Below are positions 1 through 6,799 of a stretch of 8,161 bases of DNA, one piece after another. A program made the translations under genes and the position numbers. The stretch lies in assembly GCA_947174735.1 (NCBI GenBank), contig CAMWKC010000089.1, positions 1-8,161 of the forward strand. Direction: 5' to 3'. Each line of letters begins with the position of its first letter. Positions within the stretch are counted from its first letter, which is position 1. Source of the DNA: an uncultured Porphyromonadaceae bacterium (lineage in GTDB: Bacteria > Bacteroidota > Bacteroidia > Bacteroidales > Muribaculaceae). The notes below the pieces were generated by a model. That model ran no database searches and was not told where the DNA came from. It worked only from the letters and a program-made list of their open reading frames with translations.

Positions 1-66
1 AATTTTGCAGTCGGAAAACCGATTGGAGCAATTCTTACTCTGTCGGTGCGTAAAAATCAGCAACTC
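1..66 (+). other. Left-edge stretch, probably the 3' end of an upstream gene
   Basis: These 66 bases precede the first convincing start codon. Three readings are possible. Frame 2 is open from the edge and ends in a TGA at 68-70 that would overlap the ATG at 67 as ATGA, like the other coupled pairs in this window. Frame 3 is open and stops with TAA at 51-53. Frame 1 is open from the edge and runs straight into the HAD gene, with a GTG at 46. None of the short peptides is recognisable, so the upstream gene cannot be named and its frame cannot be chosen from this window. Confidence 0.3.
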
Positions 67-708
67 ATGAATCAAATCAGAAATATAATTTTCGACCTCG
101 GTGGAGTAATGATAAACCTGCGCCGTGAGAATGCCGTACATGCTCTTGAACAGTTAGGTATGACTGACGCCGACTCTATGCTCGGTCTTTACAAACAGCA
201 GCCACCGTTTCTCTCACTTGAGACAGGACATCTCACAGCAGGTGGATTCTTCGATATGATGCGTACCCGTATCGGACGACAGGTGTCGGATATGGAGATA
301 CAGAACGCTGTAAACGCTTTTCTTATAGACATACCTGTCGAACGTCTCGAAGCTTTGCGCTGTCTGCGTGCCAAGGGCTACCGACTGTATGTGCTCTCCA
401 ACACTAACGCTGTCATGTATCATAGCTGGATAGACGAAGCATTTCGGCAGATTGAACCGCTTTCAATCAATGACTACTTTGATGGTATTGTAGTATCATT
501 TGAGGAACGTACCTGCAAACCGGATCCGGCTATTTTTAATACCGTAATACGCCGCTACGGTCTTGTACCGGAAGAAACACTTATGCTCGACGACTCACAG
601 GCCAACTGCGACGCCGCCAAGTCAGTAGGACTTCAGGCCATCAGAATCGGCTCAACCTCCGACGACGATATGCTGGCCGTAGCTGCTAAGCTCGAACAGG
701 CACGATGA
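67..708 (+). CDS. HAD-superfamily hydrolase (subfamily IA, YihX-like phosphatase)
   Basis: A predicted cytoplasmic phosphatase of the haloacid dehalogenase superfamily, 213 residues from the ATG at 67. Motif I is IIFDLGGVMI with the nucleophile Asp10. Motif II is VLSNTN with Ser111. Motif III is the lysine of CKPDPAIF (Lys151). Motif IV is MLDDSQAN (Asp175/Asp176). A cap region lies between motifs I and II, as in class I members. The second Asp of the classical DxD is Gly, as in the DLGxV type that includes YihX, a known sugar-phosphate phosphatase, so activity is still expected. The frame is open upstream with a GTG at 46. The ATG at 67 was chosen because it places motif I at the usual distance from the N-terminus. 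The stop overlaps the ribF start by 4 bp, so a flavin-pathway substrate is a reasonable inference, but the substrate cannot be read from sequence. Confidence 0.88.
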   Translation: MNQIRNIIFDLGGVMINLRRENAVHALEQLGMTDADSMLGLYKQQPPFLSLETGHLTAGGFFDMMRTRIGRQVSDMEIQNAVNAFLIDIPVERLEALRCLRAKGYRLYVLSNTNAVMYHSWIDEAFRQIEPLSINDYFDGIVVSFEERTCKPDPAIFNTVIRRYGLVPEETLMLDDSQANCDAAKSVGLQAIRIGSTSDDDMLAVAAKLEQAR

Positions 709-1613
709 ATACAGGCCGCACACGTTATGCCGCTACAGTAGGAACATTTGACGGTGTGCACCGAGGTCATGCCGAAGTACTTGATACTCTCGGTTTCGAA
801 GCTGTGATACGAGGACTTCAACCTCTGGCTATAACTTTTGACCGTCATCCGCTCAGTGTCATCGCTCCCGAACGGGCTCCGGGTATGCTGACTCAGCGTC
901 ATGAACGTGACCTGCTGATAAGCTCACATCGTGTTAAACCAGTTGAAATCCCCTTCACGCCACAACTGGCCTTAATGACAGCCCGTCAATGGATACAGTG
1001 TCTGCACAAAGACTACAATGTAGACCTGCTTGTCATAGGGTATGACAATACATTCGGACACGATGGCCGAAGCCTGACGCATAACGATTATCTGAAAATA
1101 GGTGAAGAAGCAGGTATTGAAATCATCGAAGCGCCCTGTCTGCCCGGTATCAGTTCGTCAGCAATAAGACGTGCCGTAACGGAAGGACGTATAACAGAAG
1201 CCACAGATATGTTAGGACGTCCATTTGCTCTTGAAGGTACAGTAGGCACAGGCCAGCAGGTAGGACGTACTATAGGTTTCCCTACAGCTAATGTCATACC
1301 TCCATCGTATATGGCTGTTCCCGGCGGCGGCGTCTATGCTGCCCGCGCCTTTATACCGGACCGTAGTGACCCTATAGCAGCTATGGTCAATATAGGACGC
1401 CGTCCTACAATAGCAGACTCACTCGGTGTCACTGTCGAAGCTAACCTCATTGACTGGAGCGGTGATCTATACGGTCTTCCGTTGCGTCTGGAATTTCTAC
1501 AGCGGTTGCGTGACGAACGTCGCTTCGACAGCCTCGACAGTCTTGCTGAACGTCTGCGGGAAGACCGTATACAGGCTCGCGAGCTTTTTTTAGCCGCTGA
1601 GTCAGCAAAGTAA
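705..1613 (+). CDS. ribF: Bifunctional riboflavin kinase / FAD synthetase
   Basis: Converts riboflavin to FMN with ATP and then adenylylates FMN to FAD in the cytoplasm. The protein has 302 residues, close to the usual 300-315. The N-terminal nucleotidyltransferase domain (about 8-165) shows GTFDGVHRGH (13-22, the HxGH-type site), IGYDNTFGHDG (111-121) and ISSSAIR (149-155). The C-terminal riboflavin kinase domain (about 172-297) shows GRTIGFPTAN (187-196), NIGRRPT (229-235) and Glu246 in VEANLIDW, the expected catalytic base, followed by GDLYG. The ATG at 705 overlaps the TGA of the HAD gene (ATGA), indicating translational coupling. There is no FMN-riboswitch sequence ahead of it, since the upstream DNA is coding. 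The identification is secure. Confidence 0.97.
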   Translation: MNTGRTRYAATVGTFDGVHRGHAEVLDTLGFEAVIRGLQPLAITFDRHPLSVIAPERAPGMLTQRHERDLLISSHRVKPVEIPFTPQLALMTARQWIQCLHKDYNVDLLVIGYDNTFGHDGRSLTHNDYLKIGEEAGIEIIEAPCLPGISSSAIRRAVTEGRITEATDMLGRPFALEGTVGTGQQVGRTIGFPTANVIPPSYMAVPGGGVYAARAFIPDRSDPIAAMVNIGRRPTIADSLGVTVEANLIDWSGDLYGLPLRLEFLQRLRDERRFDSLDSLAERLREDRIQARELFLAAESAK

Positions 1614-1626
1614 ACATTTTTATTGT

Positions 1627-1634
1627 TATCTTTG
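1627..1634 (+). promoter_or_regulatory. Probable Bacteroidota -7 promoter element upstream of upp
   Basis: TATCTTTG fits the Bacteroidota primary-sigma -7 consensus TAnnTTTG exactly. It lies 13 bp after the ribF stop in the largest gap of the left gene cluster, about 97 bp before the upp ATG. I see no good -33 TTTG box 19-21 bp upstream, where the sequence is the end of ribF, so the call rests on the -7 box and its position. If real, transcription starts near 1640 and leaves a leader of about 90 nt. That leader contains only short inverted repeats (for example CGTG-ccgga-CACG at about 1677-1689) and no regulatory RNA I recognise. Confidence 0.5.
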
Positions 1635-1730
1635 TAGCTGCTGTCGGCGCCAACGTGCTATCCTGTTGCTTCGATACGTGCCGGACACGCCATTCCAACG
1701 TAGATCTAACCATTAAAACTTACGCAAGAT

Positions 1731-2387
1731 ATGGAAGTTATTAACTTTGCCGAGACCCCGAGTCTTGTAAGCCGTTATATGCTCGAGATGCGCGATGCCC
1801 ACATTCAGCGCGATGCCATGAGGTTCCGCCGCAACCTGCAGCGTGTAGGAGAAATCATGGCCTATGAAATCTCAAAACGCCTCAGCTACCAGAATGTCGA
1901 GGTTAATACCCCTCTGGGACGGGCATTTTGCCAGTCTCCGGCCGACCCTATCGTACTCGCCACAATACTGCGTGCAGGACTTCCTTTCCACCAGGGTTTC
2001 CTCAATTATTTCGACAGCGCCGAAAATGCCTTTGTCAGTGCCTACCGACGTTATAAAGAAAGAGGCGATACATTCGATGTGCTCGTTGAGTACATGGCTT
2101 CACCTACGATAGAAGACAAAACCCTGATATTGGTTGACCCTATGCTCGCTACCGGAAGTTCAATGGAACTGGGTTACCGTGCGCTAATTAACAACGGCAC
2201 ACCGGCACGCGTGCATATAGCTTCGGTTATAGCTTCACAGCAGGCTGTTGATTATGTAATGAAGTGTCTGCCTCAAGCCACATTATGGGTAGGTGCCATA
2301 GACGAGTCAATCAACGAAATGAGCTTTATAATACCGGGTCTCGGCGATGCCGGCGACCTTGCTTTCGGTGAGAAACTTGACCGATGA
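1731..2387 (+). CDS. upp: Uracil phosphoribosyltransferase
   Basis: Salvages uracil by joining it to PRPP to give UMP and pyrophosphate in the cytoplasm. The protein has 218 residues and resembles the Bacteroidota branch of the family. The type I phosphoribosyltransferase PRPP loop is LILVDPMLATGSS (132-144). The uracil-binding C-terminal segment PGLGDAGDLAFG (202-213) is the family hallmark, and the TILRAGLPFHQGF stretch (78-90) matches the conserved core. The ATG at 1731 gives a typical N-terminus (MEVINFAET). It is the first gene after the probable promoter at 1627, and recF follows after 15 bp, so it probably heads the long operon. It shares no biochemical pathway with its downstream neighbours. 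Confidence 0.97.
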   Translation: MEVINFAETPSLVSRYMLEMRDAHIQRDAMRFRRNLQRVGEIMAYEISKRLSYQNVEVNTPLGRAFCQSPADPIVLATILRAGLPFHQGFLNYFDSAENAFVSAYRRYKERGDTFDVLVEYMASPTIEDKTLILVDPMLATGSSMELGYRALINNGTPARVHIASVIASQQAVDYVMKCLPQATLWVGAIDESINEMSFIIPGLGDAGDLAFGEKLDR

Positions 2388-2402
2388 CATATTTTGCCGG
2401 CG

Positions 2403-3515
2403 ATGATTCTGAACCGTGTCGATATAGTCAATTTTAAAAATATAGCCTCGGCGAGTCTTGAATTCTCGCCGGGGGTTAACTGCTTACTCGGCCGTAACGG
2501 TATGGGTAAGAGTAATTTGCTGGAAGCCATTAACTTCTTGAGTATGGCTCGTCCGCTAACACCTCTGCCGGAATCAGCTCTTATTACCCACGGTGCCGAT
2601 ATGCTGCTGGTAAAGGGAGAGTATACAGCCGATGCCGGCGGTTCGGAACAGATCTCGTGTGGAGTTGTCAAAGGTAAAGGCAAGACACTGAAACGTAACG
2701 GTAAGGAATATACACGTATATCGGAACATATAGGACGGTTCCCTATTGTGGCCGTATCACCGGCAGACAGCGCCTTGGTAAGCGGAAGCGGCGAGGAAAG
2801 GCGACGCCTTATGGATATGGTCATATCGCAGGCTGATAATTCCTATCTGTCATATCTCATACGCTACACACGCTCACTTGAATCACGTAACAGAATGTTA
2901 CGAGCCGGTGTGCGTGATAAACTGCTCTATGAATCGGTTGAAACAGGTATGGCAGAAGCGGCTAAAGCCGTTAATATAGCCAGACGGCAGTGGACCGAAC
3001 GTCTGACACCGGTATTCGAATATTTTTATCACCGTATATCAGGCGGAGCCGAACATGCGTCACTCACATACCGCAGCGTACTCAATGAGGCCTCGTTACC
3101 CGAAGTACTCGAACAACAGCGTGCCAAAGATATAGCCCTTGGTTTCACTTCCCGCGGAGTGCACCGAGATGATCTCGACATGGCTCTTGACGACTATTCA
3201 ATGCGGCGGCTCGGCAGCCAGGGTCAGATAAAAACCTTTACTATAGCCCTGAGGCTGGCTATATTCAGCTACCTGCGTGAATCAGGAGGTGTGACTCCAA
3301 TACTTCTTCTTGACGATATATTCGATAAACTCGATTCCGACCGTGTAAGCCGTATTATGGCTACCGTATCGACACCGGGTGAATTCGGCCAGATATTCGT
3401 CACGGACACTAACAGGAAACATCTTGACGATATAATCGAGGCTATGCAAGGCGAAAGACGTATGTGGGAAGTAGCCGACGGCGTCTACACACCTATTAAT
3501 ATTGAACAGACATGA
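2403..3515 (+). CDS. recF: DNA replication and repair protein RecF
   Basis: An SMC-like ATPase that, with RecO and RecR, helps load RecA at single-stranded gaps next to duplex DNA. The protein has 370 residues, typical for RecF. Walker A is GRNGMGKS (30-37), the ABC-type signature is GSQGQIKT (271-278), and Walker B is ILLLDDIFDKLD (300-311). The distal TDTN (334-337) sits where the switch region is expected. A TTG nine bases upstream would add three residues, but the ATG at 2403 (MILNRVDIVNFKNI) matches the usual RecF N-terminus and is preferred. The gene follows upp by 15 bp and its stop overlaps the DUF721 start by 4 bp, a recF-DUF721 pairing that recurs in Bacteroidota. Here recF is not beside dnaA, dnaN or gyrB. 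Confidence 0.96.
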   Translation: MILNRVDIVNFKNIASASLEFSPGVNCLLGRNGMGKSNLLEAINFLSMARPLTPLPESALITHGADMLLVKGEYTADAGGSEQISCGVVKGKGKTLKRNGKEYTRISEHIGRFPIVAVSPADSALVSGSGEERRRLMDMVISQADNSYLSYLIRYTRSLESRNRMLRAGVRDKLLYESVETGMAEAAKAVNIARRQWTERLTPVFEYFYHRISGGAEHASLTYRSVLNEASLPEVLEQQRAKDIALGFTSRGVHRDDLDMALDDYSMRRLGSQGQIKTFTIALRLAIFSYLRESGGVTPILLLDDIFDKLDSDRVSRIMATVSTPGEFGQIFVTDTNRKHLDDIIEAMQGERRMWEVADGVYTPINIEQT

Positions 3516-3805
3516 AACGTACCGAAACAATGGCCATAGGCGACATCATGCGATTGGCACTCGACGAATGCTGTATGAGTCACCGTCTTGACGAACTCCA
3601 TGCGGCAGATATGTGGTCACGTGTTGTAGGTGACTATATAGCTGCGAAAACTTCCAGACCGGTCGTCAGAGACGGAATTATGACAGTCGGTGTACCTAAT
3701 GCTGCTATGAGGCAGGAACTAAGTATGAGCCGTTCGCTTATAGTACGCGAAATAAACCGTCTGCTTGGTAAAAATATAATCAGCGAGATACGTTTCATAA
3801 CCTGA
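3512..3805 (+). CDS. DUF721 family protein, DciA-like
   Basis: A 97-residue protein of the DUF721 family, whose characterised member DciA helps load the replicative helicase DnaB. Family hallmarks are the N-terminal helical segment, a Trp followed by a VVG motif (WSRVVG, 35-40), and the strand-helix segment TVGVPNAAMRQELSMSR (58-74), which resembles the conserved C-terminal half of DciA domains. The ATG at 3512 overlaps the recF stop (ATGA), so it is probably translated by coupling. A second in-frame ATG lies seven codons in. A role in replication or DNA repair together with RecF is inferred from family and context. Whether this short protein acts as the helicase loader here is not shown by sequence. 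Confidence 0.85.
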   Translation: MKRTETMAIGDIMRLALDECCMSHRLDELHAADMWSRVVGDYIAAKTSRPVVRDGIMTVGVPNAAMRQELSMSRSLIVREINRLLGKNIISEIRFIT

Positions 3806-3847
3806 TTAATAAGCTTCTCTCTTTCCTAAAACTGATTATACAGAATT

Positions 3848-4309
3848 ATGGATATACACAATCTACCTAATCCGGCTAACTTTAAACATCGTGTCCTTGT
3901 ACAGACACGGTTTAATGACGTCGATATTCTCGGACACATCAATAACACAGTTTATTTCTCATTCTACGACACAGGAAAAGCCTACTATTTCAACAGTGTG
4001 CGTAATGGTAAGATGAACTGGCGTAAAGTCGAGACTGTCATAGCCAATGTCAACTGTGCTTACATTAATTCTATGTACTTCGGCGAGCAGATAGAAGTCT
4101 GCACACGTTGTCTTGAAATACGTGAGAAGAGCTTCATACTGCAGCAAATGCTCGTCGAGAAGGAAAGCGGTCAGATAAAGTCAGTATGCGAAACCGTTAT
4201 GGTCAGCATCGATACTGATAACCTTCATTCGATACCTGTACCCGACGACTGGCGTCAGGCACTTGCCGACTACGAAGGTCGTGAACTCGCCATTCCACAG
4301 CCCCGTTGA
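3848..4309 (+). CDS. Acyl-CoA thioesterase, hotdog fold (4HBT/YbgC-like)
   Basis: A predicted cytoplasmic thioesterase of 153 residues with a single hotdog domain. The motif RFNDVDILGHINNTVY (21-36) is the classic active-site region of 4-hydroxybenzoyl-CoA-thioesterase-like proteins, where the Asp of DVD (Asp26 most likely) precedes GHINN. Later strands follow the family pattern, for example VETVIANVNCAYINS (61-75) and SVCETVMVSID (112-122). There is no signal peptide or membrane segment. It starts 42 bp after the DUF721 gene, a gap with no terminator. The acyl substrate is unknown: hotdog thioesterases can act on fatty acyl, aromatic or other CoA or ACP thioesters, and the neighbours do not decide between them. 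Confidence 0.88.
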   Translation: MDIHNLPNPANFKHRVLVQTRFNDVDILGHINNTVYFSFYDTGKAYYFNSVRNGKMNWRKVETVIANVNCAYINSMYFGEQIEVCTRCLEIREKSFILQQMLVEKESGQIKSVCETVMVSIDTDNLHSIPVPDDWRQALADYEGRELAIPQPR

Positions 4310-4341
4310 TAACGGTCTGCAACAAATCCTACATCATCCCT

Positions 4342-4983
4342 ATGATTCAACCCATCGACACTCAGGATATAAAAAGTCTGATGCACGGCATACTCGAAGC
4401 TGAGGCCCGCGCTGTTGAGGCTATACCGGTCACCGACGGCTATGCTGATGCTGTACGTATCATTGTCAGCCGGGTAGCCGGAAAAAAAGGTAAAGTCGTC
4501 ACCAGCGGAATGGGCAAGGCCGGACAGATAGCCCTCAATATAGCCACTACATTCTCCTCAACAGGCACACCGGCTGTGTTTCTGCATCCATCCGAAGCTC
4601 AACATGGTGACTTAGGCCTGCTTCAGCCTAACGATGTGCTGCTGCTTCTAAGCAATTCAGGCAAAACACGCGAAATACTTGAACTTGTTGAACTCAGCAG
4701 GCATCTTTATTCCGACCTCCCGATAATAGTTATTACAGGACGGGAGGACAGCCCTCTCGCCGAACTGGCGGATGTCACGCTATGTACCGGCGGAGCCTCC
4801 GAAGTATGTCCCCTCGGACTAACTCCGACCACATCTACTACGATGATGACTGTCATGGGCGATGTACTCGTGGTAGCAACCATGAAAGCTATAGGCTTTA
4901 GTGTCGAAGACTATGCCCGACGTCACCATGGCGGCTATCTCGGACATGTGTCTTCACGTATGGCAGCCGGTGAAAAATCATAA
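4342..4983 (+). CDS. kdsD: SIS-only arabinose-5-phosphate isomerase (KdsD/KpsF family)
   Basis: Expected to interconvert D-ribulose 5-phosphate and D-arabinose 5-phosphate, the first step toward Kdo of lipopolysaccharide, in the cytoplasm. The 213-residue protein is one SIS domain. TSGMGKAGQIA (54-64), HPSEAQHGDLG (82-92), LSNSGKTREI (103-112), CPLGLTPTTSTTMM (156-169) and the terminal HHGGYLG (195-201) correspond to conserved KdsD/KpsF segments, including the active-site His in HGDLG. The tandem CBS domains of E. coli KdsD (about 330 residues) are absent. SIS-only versions are known from Bacteroides. A TTG at 4306 would extend the protein by 12 residues and overlap the thioesterase gene, but the ATG at 4342 is preferred. 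No other Kdo genes lie in the window. Confidence 0.9.
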   Translation: MIQPIDTQDIKSLMHGILEAEARAVEAIPVTDGYADAVRIIVSRVAGKKGKVVTSGMGKAGQIALNIATTFSSTGTPAVFLHPSEAQHGDLGLLQPNDVLLLLSNSGKTREILELVELSRHLYSDLPIIVITGREDSPLAELADVTLCTGGASEVCPLGLTPTTSTTMMTVMGDVLVVATMKAIGFSVEDYARRHHGGYLGHVSSRMAAGEKS

Positions 4984-5015
4984 TACGTCTCAAACCCACC
5001 CAGCATATAAAAGAT

Positions 5016-6029
5016 ATGACTATTGTAGATATTCCTCTGAATCTCTCTAAAATGGGCCAGAACTCCTCACAGCAGGAAATCCTCACCGAGGTGGCCAACT
5101 ACCGTAATACCACCCAGACACTCATTAATGAAGAGCGCTATATGGACGCTCTGGAACGTACGGTGTCTGCTATGCGTAATCTGCGCGATTTCACTGATAC
5201 CGACAATACCGAGTTTCTCGCTGTACTGGCCGGTCTTATATTCGACCTTGCTGAGATACATTTTGCACTTCATGACTACCGTCAGAGTGAGAAAGAACTT
5301 GAAGTATTGTTCAAGGTACTCGCACGGCTTATTAAGGAAGATGCCGAACGTTTCGGCAAATACCATATTCTGGCCATGGAACTTTCGACACGCATATTGC
5401 GCTCACGCAAAAAAGCTATGGAGCTTCTCGTAAAGCAGCAGCTCAATGCTTCGGCCCTCTATGAAAAAGTCAATTCAGGAGTGGTGGCTGCTACAGACAA
5501 GCTTGTCGATTCGCTGCGTAATGTCGGTCAGCTTTTAGCTTCGGCAGGTGACTATAAAGCCGCCATGAAATTTTATGCCGAAGCCATAAAATTCTCCAAG
5601 CAACGTACCGGCCGTGTCAACCGTAAAGAGATAAAGATGACCATCGAGATGGCTGAGATAATGATGCGTGTACGCACAATGCGTCCCCGCGCCAAACGTC
5701 TGCTTAATGCCATTCTGCCTCATACTATAGCCCTTGAAACTATTGAGCTTGAAGAGGACATACTGGCTCTGCTCGAAGTCATAGACAATGACATCTCTCA
5801 GGAGCCTAAATGGAAAACCTTTATCCATAAAGTCACTACTTCAACTATGAACCGTTTCAAGAAAGCCGATAAAAACGACGAAAATAAAGAAAACGGCGAA
5901 GAAGCTGACAATACACAGCCACAACCCGAAGAGACTGTAGACGAAACTGAAAAAGAAAAGGCAGAAAAACCGGATAAAAAGGAAAAGAAAAGCAAGAAAG
6001 AGAAAAAGAACAAAAAGAATAACGACTGA
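5016..6029 (+). CDS. TPR-like helical protein with charged lysine-rich tail, unknown function
   Basis: A 337-residue protein without signal peptide or transmembrane segment, so probably cytoplasmic. Residues about 20-260 are almost entirely predicted helices with tetratricopeptide-like spacing. The clearest repeat is VGQLLASAGDYKAAMKFYAE (170-189). An earlier unit is LIFDLAEIHFALHDYRQSEK (74-93). From about 281 the sequence becomes a low-complexity tail of Lys, Glu, Asp and Asn, ending in nearly uninterrupted lysine and glutamate (about 311-337). At DNA level this is an A-rich stretch from about 5870. A TPR protein next to ribH is a recurring Bacteroidales neighbourhood as I recall it. The start could also be the ATG at 5052 (residue 13). 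The function is unknown. TPR proteins usually mediate protein contacts, and the tail could bind RNA or acidic partners. Confidence 0.85.
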   Translation: MTIVDIPLNLSKMGQNSSQQEILTEVANYRNTTQTLINEERYMDALERTVSAMRNLRDFTDTDNTEFLAVLAGLIFDLAEIHFALHDYRQSEKELEVLFKVLARLIKEDAERFGKYHILAMELSTRILRSRKKAMELLVKQQLNASALYEKVNSGVVAATDKLVDSLRNVGQLLASAGDYKAAMKFYAEAIKFSKQRTGRVNRKEIKMTIEMAEIMMRVRTMRPRAKRLLNAILPHTIALETIELEEDILALLEVIDNDISQEPKWKTFIHKVTTSTMNRFKKADKNDENKENGEEADNTQPQPEETVDETEKEKAEKPDKKEKKSKKEKKNKKNND

Positions 6030-6032
6030 GAC

Positions 6033-6038
6033 AAGGAG
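6033..6038 (+). promoter_or_regulatory. Strong Shine-Dalgarno sequence for ribH
   Basis: AAGGAG sits six bases before the ribH ATG at 6045, inside the 15-bp gap after the preceding stop. It is noteworthy because the other starts in this window lack a recognisable Shine-Dalgarno, as is usual in Bacteroidota. It supports the chosen ribH start and suggests ribH is initiated independently of the upstream gene. Confidence 0.7.
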
Positions 6039-6044
6039 TACAAT

Positions 6045-6551
6045 ATGTCAACAGTATTACACGCAGCTGCCGGTGTAGCCCCCGGTTTTAACGTGAAACC
6101 GGTCAACGGCAATACTTTCAGATGCGCTATCATAACAGCTTCATGGAATAGCCATATAACTCACGCTCTACGCGACGGAGCAATCAGAACCTTCGAAGCT
6201 GCCGGTGTAAGCTACGAAGCACTTCATCTTATCGACGTTCCGGGTACTGTCGAACTGGTTAAAGCTGCCGCTATAGCCCAGAATACCGGCCGTTATGATG
6301 CAATTATCATAATAGGCTGTGTCATACGCGGAGATACCCCCCACTTTGACTATGTCTGCCAGATAGCCGCACAGGGTTGCGCCACGCTCAACACCTTAAA
6401 AGGAGCGCCGGTCATATTTGGTGTGCTCACAGTCAATAATGAGCAACAAGCCCTCGACCGTGCCGGAGGAGCACTCGGCAACAAAGGCTCTGAAGCAGCT
6501 GAAGCAGCCATAGTAATGGCTAATCTCGCTACAGAATTAAGCAAAGAATAG
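6045..6551 (+). CDS. ribH: 6,7-dimethyl-8-ribityllumazine synthase
   Basis: Condenses 5-amino-6-ribitylaminouracil with 3,4-dihydroxy-2-butanone 4-phosphate to form the direct riboflavin precursor, normally as a pentamer or 60-subunit capsid in the cytoplasm. The protein has 168 residues. ITASWN (30-35) is the substrate-stacking segment. VPGTVEL (65-71) corresponds to the conserved VPGxxEL. GCVIRGDTPHFDYVC (91-105) contains the catalytic His100. FGVLTVNNEQQALDRAGG (125-142) and NKGSEAAEAA (146-155) complete the family pattern. It is the last gene of the + strand cluster. Other riboflavin genes (ribA/B, ribD, ribE) are not in the window. ribF lies about 4.4 kb upstream in the same orientation. 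The identification is secure. Confidence 0.97.
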   Translation: MSTVLHAAAGVAPGFNVKPVNGNTFRCAIITASWNSHITHALRDGAIRTFEAAGVSYEALHLIDVPGTVELVKAAAIAQNTGRYDAIIIIGCVIRGDTPHFDYVCQIAAQGCATLNTLKGAPVIFGVLTVNNEQQALDRAGGALGNKGSEAAEAAIVMANLATELSKE

Positions 6552-6620
6552 TCTTTTAACATTTATTAATTATTCAGAATATAATAACCCCTTTATACCT
6601 GGCGTTATCTATACGCTGAC

Positions 6621-6709
6621 AGTAGAAAAGTCTCTCACAGCATTAGCCGCTTCTCCTCTTGAATCTGAATAACAGCTAACACGCTCCCCGAAGAAATAAC
6701 TTTTCTACT
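6621..6709 (+). repeat. Inverted repeat with 11-bp perfect arms
   Basis: AGTAGAAAAGT at 6621-6631 is the exact reverse complement of ACTTTTCTACT at 6699-6709. Inside, TTAGC (6643-6647) can pair with GCTAA (6675-6679), and AGC (6639-6641) with GCT (6683-6685), which extends the stem with internal loops. The nested arrangement suggests RNA folding rather than chance. Terminal repeats of a very small decayed element would look similar. No target-site duplication is obvious. Confidence 0.55.
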
Positions 6710-6756
6710 CTCGGAATTATGAAAATCGTACTCTCTTTCAGTGCTTCTATAGCTCC

Positions 6757-6793
6757 GGAATAGCTACCACAGCACTCTCAAGGCTACAATTCC
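6757..6793 (+). repeat. Imperfect hairpin
   Basis: GGAAT (6757-6761) pairs with ATTCC (6789-6793), and AGC (6762-6764) pairs with GCT (6783-6785). A three-base bulge (6786-6788) lies on the right arm and the loop is about 18 nt. There is no T-tract, so it is not a terminator. Modest on its own, it is listed because it belongs to a row of hairpins in a noncoding gap. Confidence 0.35.
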
Positions 6794-6799
6794 CTCAGC

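Noticed and set aside
1614..1730. FMN riboswitch or uracil-responsive leader before upp
   Set aside because: The conserved FMN-riboswitch core sequences are absent, and no terminator/antiterminator pair with a T-tract is visible. Only short inverted repeats occur.
2394..2402. TTG start giving RecF three extra residues
   Set aside because: The ATG at 2403 yields the usual RecF N-terminus, and TTG starts are uncommon in these genomes.
2273..2824. Open frame of 183 codons on the - strand under upp and recF
   Set aside because: It lies wholly opposite two secure genes, is rich in Ser, Pro, Leu and Arg as expected for a codon shadow, and matches no family I know.
4306..4341. TTG start extending the KdsD-like protein by 12 residues and overlapping the thioesterase stop
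   Set aside because: The extension has no similarity to family N-termini that I recognise, and an ATG follows at 4342 at a normal distance from the SIS domain.
5798..6133. - strand open frame with long Phe/Ser/Leu runs that looks membrane-like
   Set aside because: It is the antisense of the Lys/Glu-rich tail of the TPR-like gene. AAG/GAA codons read backwards give Phe, Leu and Ser.
6621..6709. Miniature transposable element bounded by 11-bp inverted repeats
   Set aside because: There is no target-site duplication beside the arms, and the nested inner stems fit RNA folding better. It is kept only as an inverted repeat.
6719..6763. Small ORF of 14 codons in the gap after ribH
   Set aside because: It is very short, has no ribosome-binding site, and interrupts an inverted-repeat-rich region. 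Nothing supports translation.
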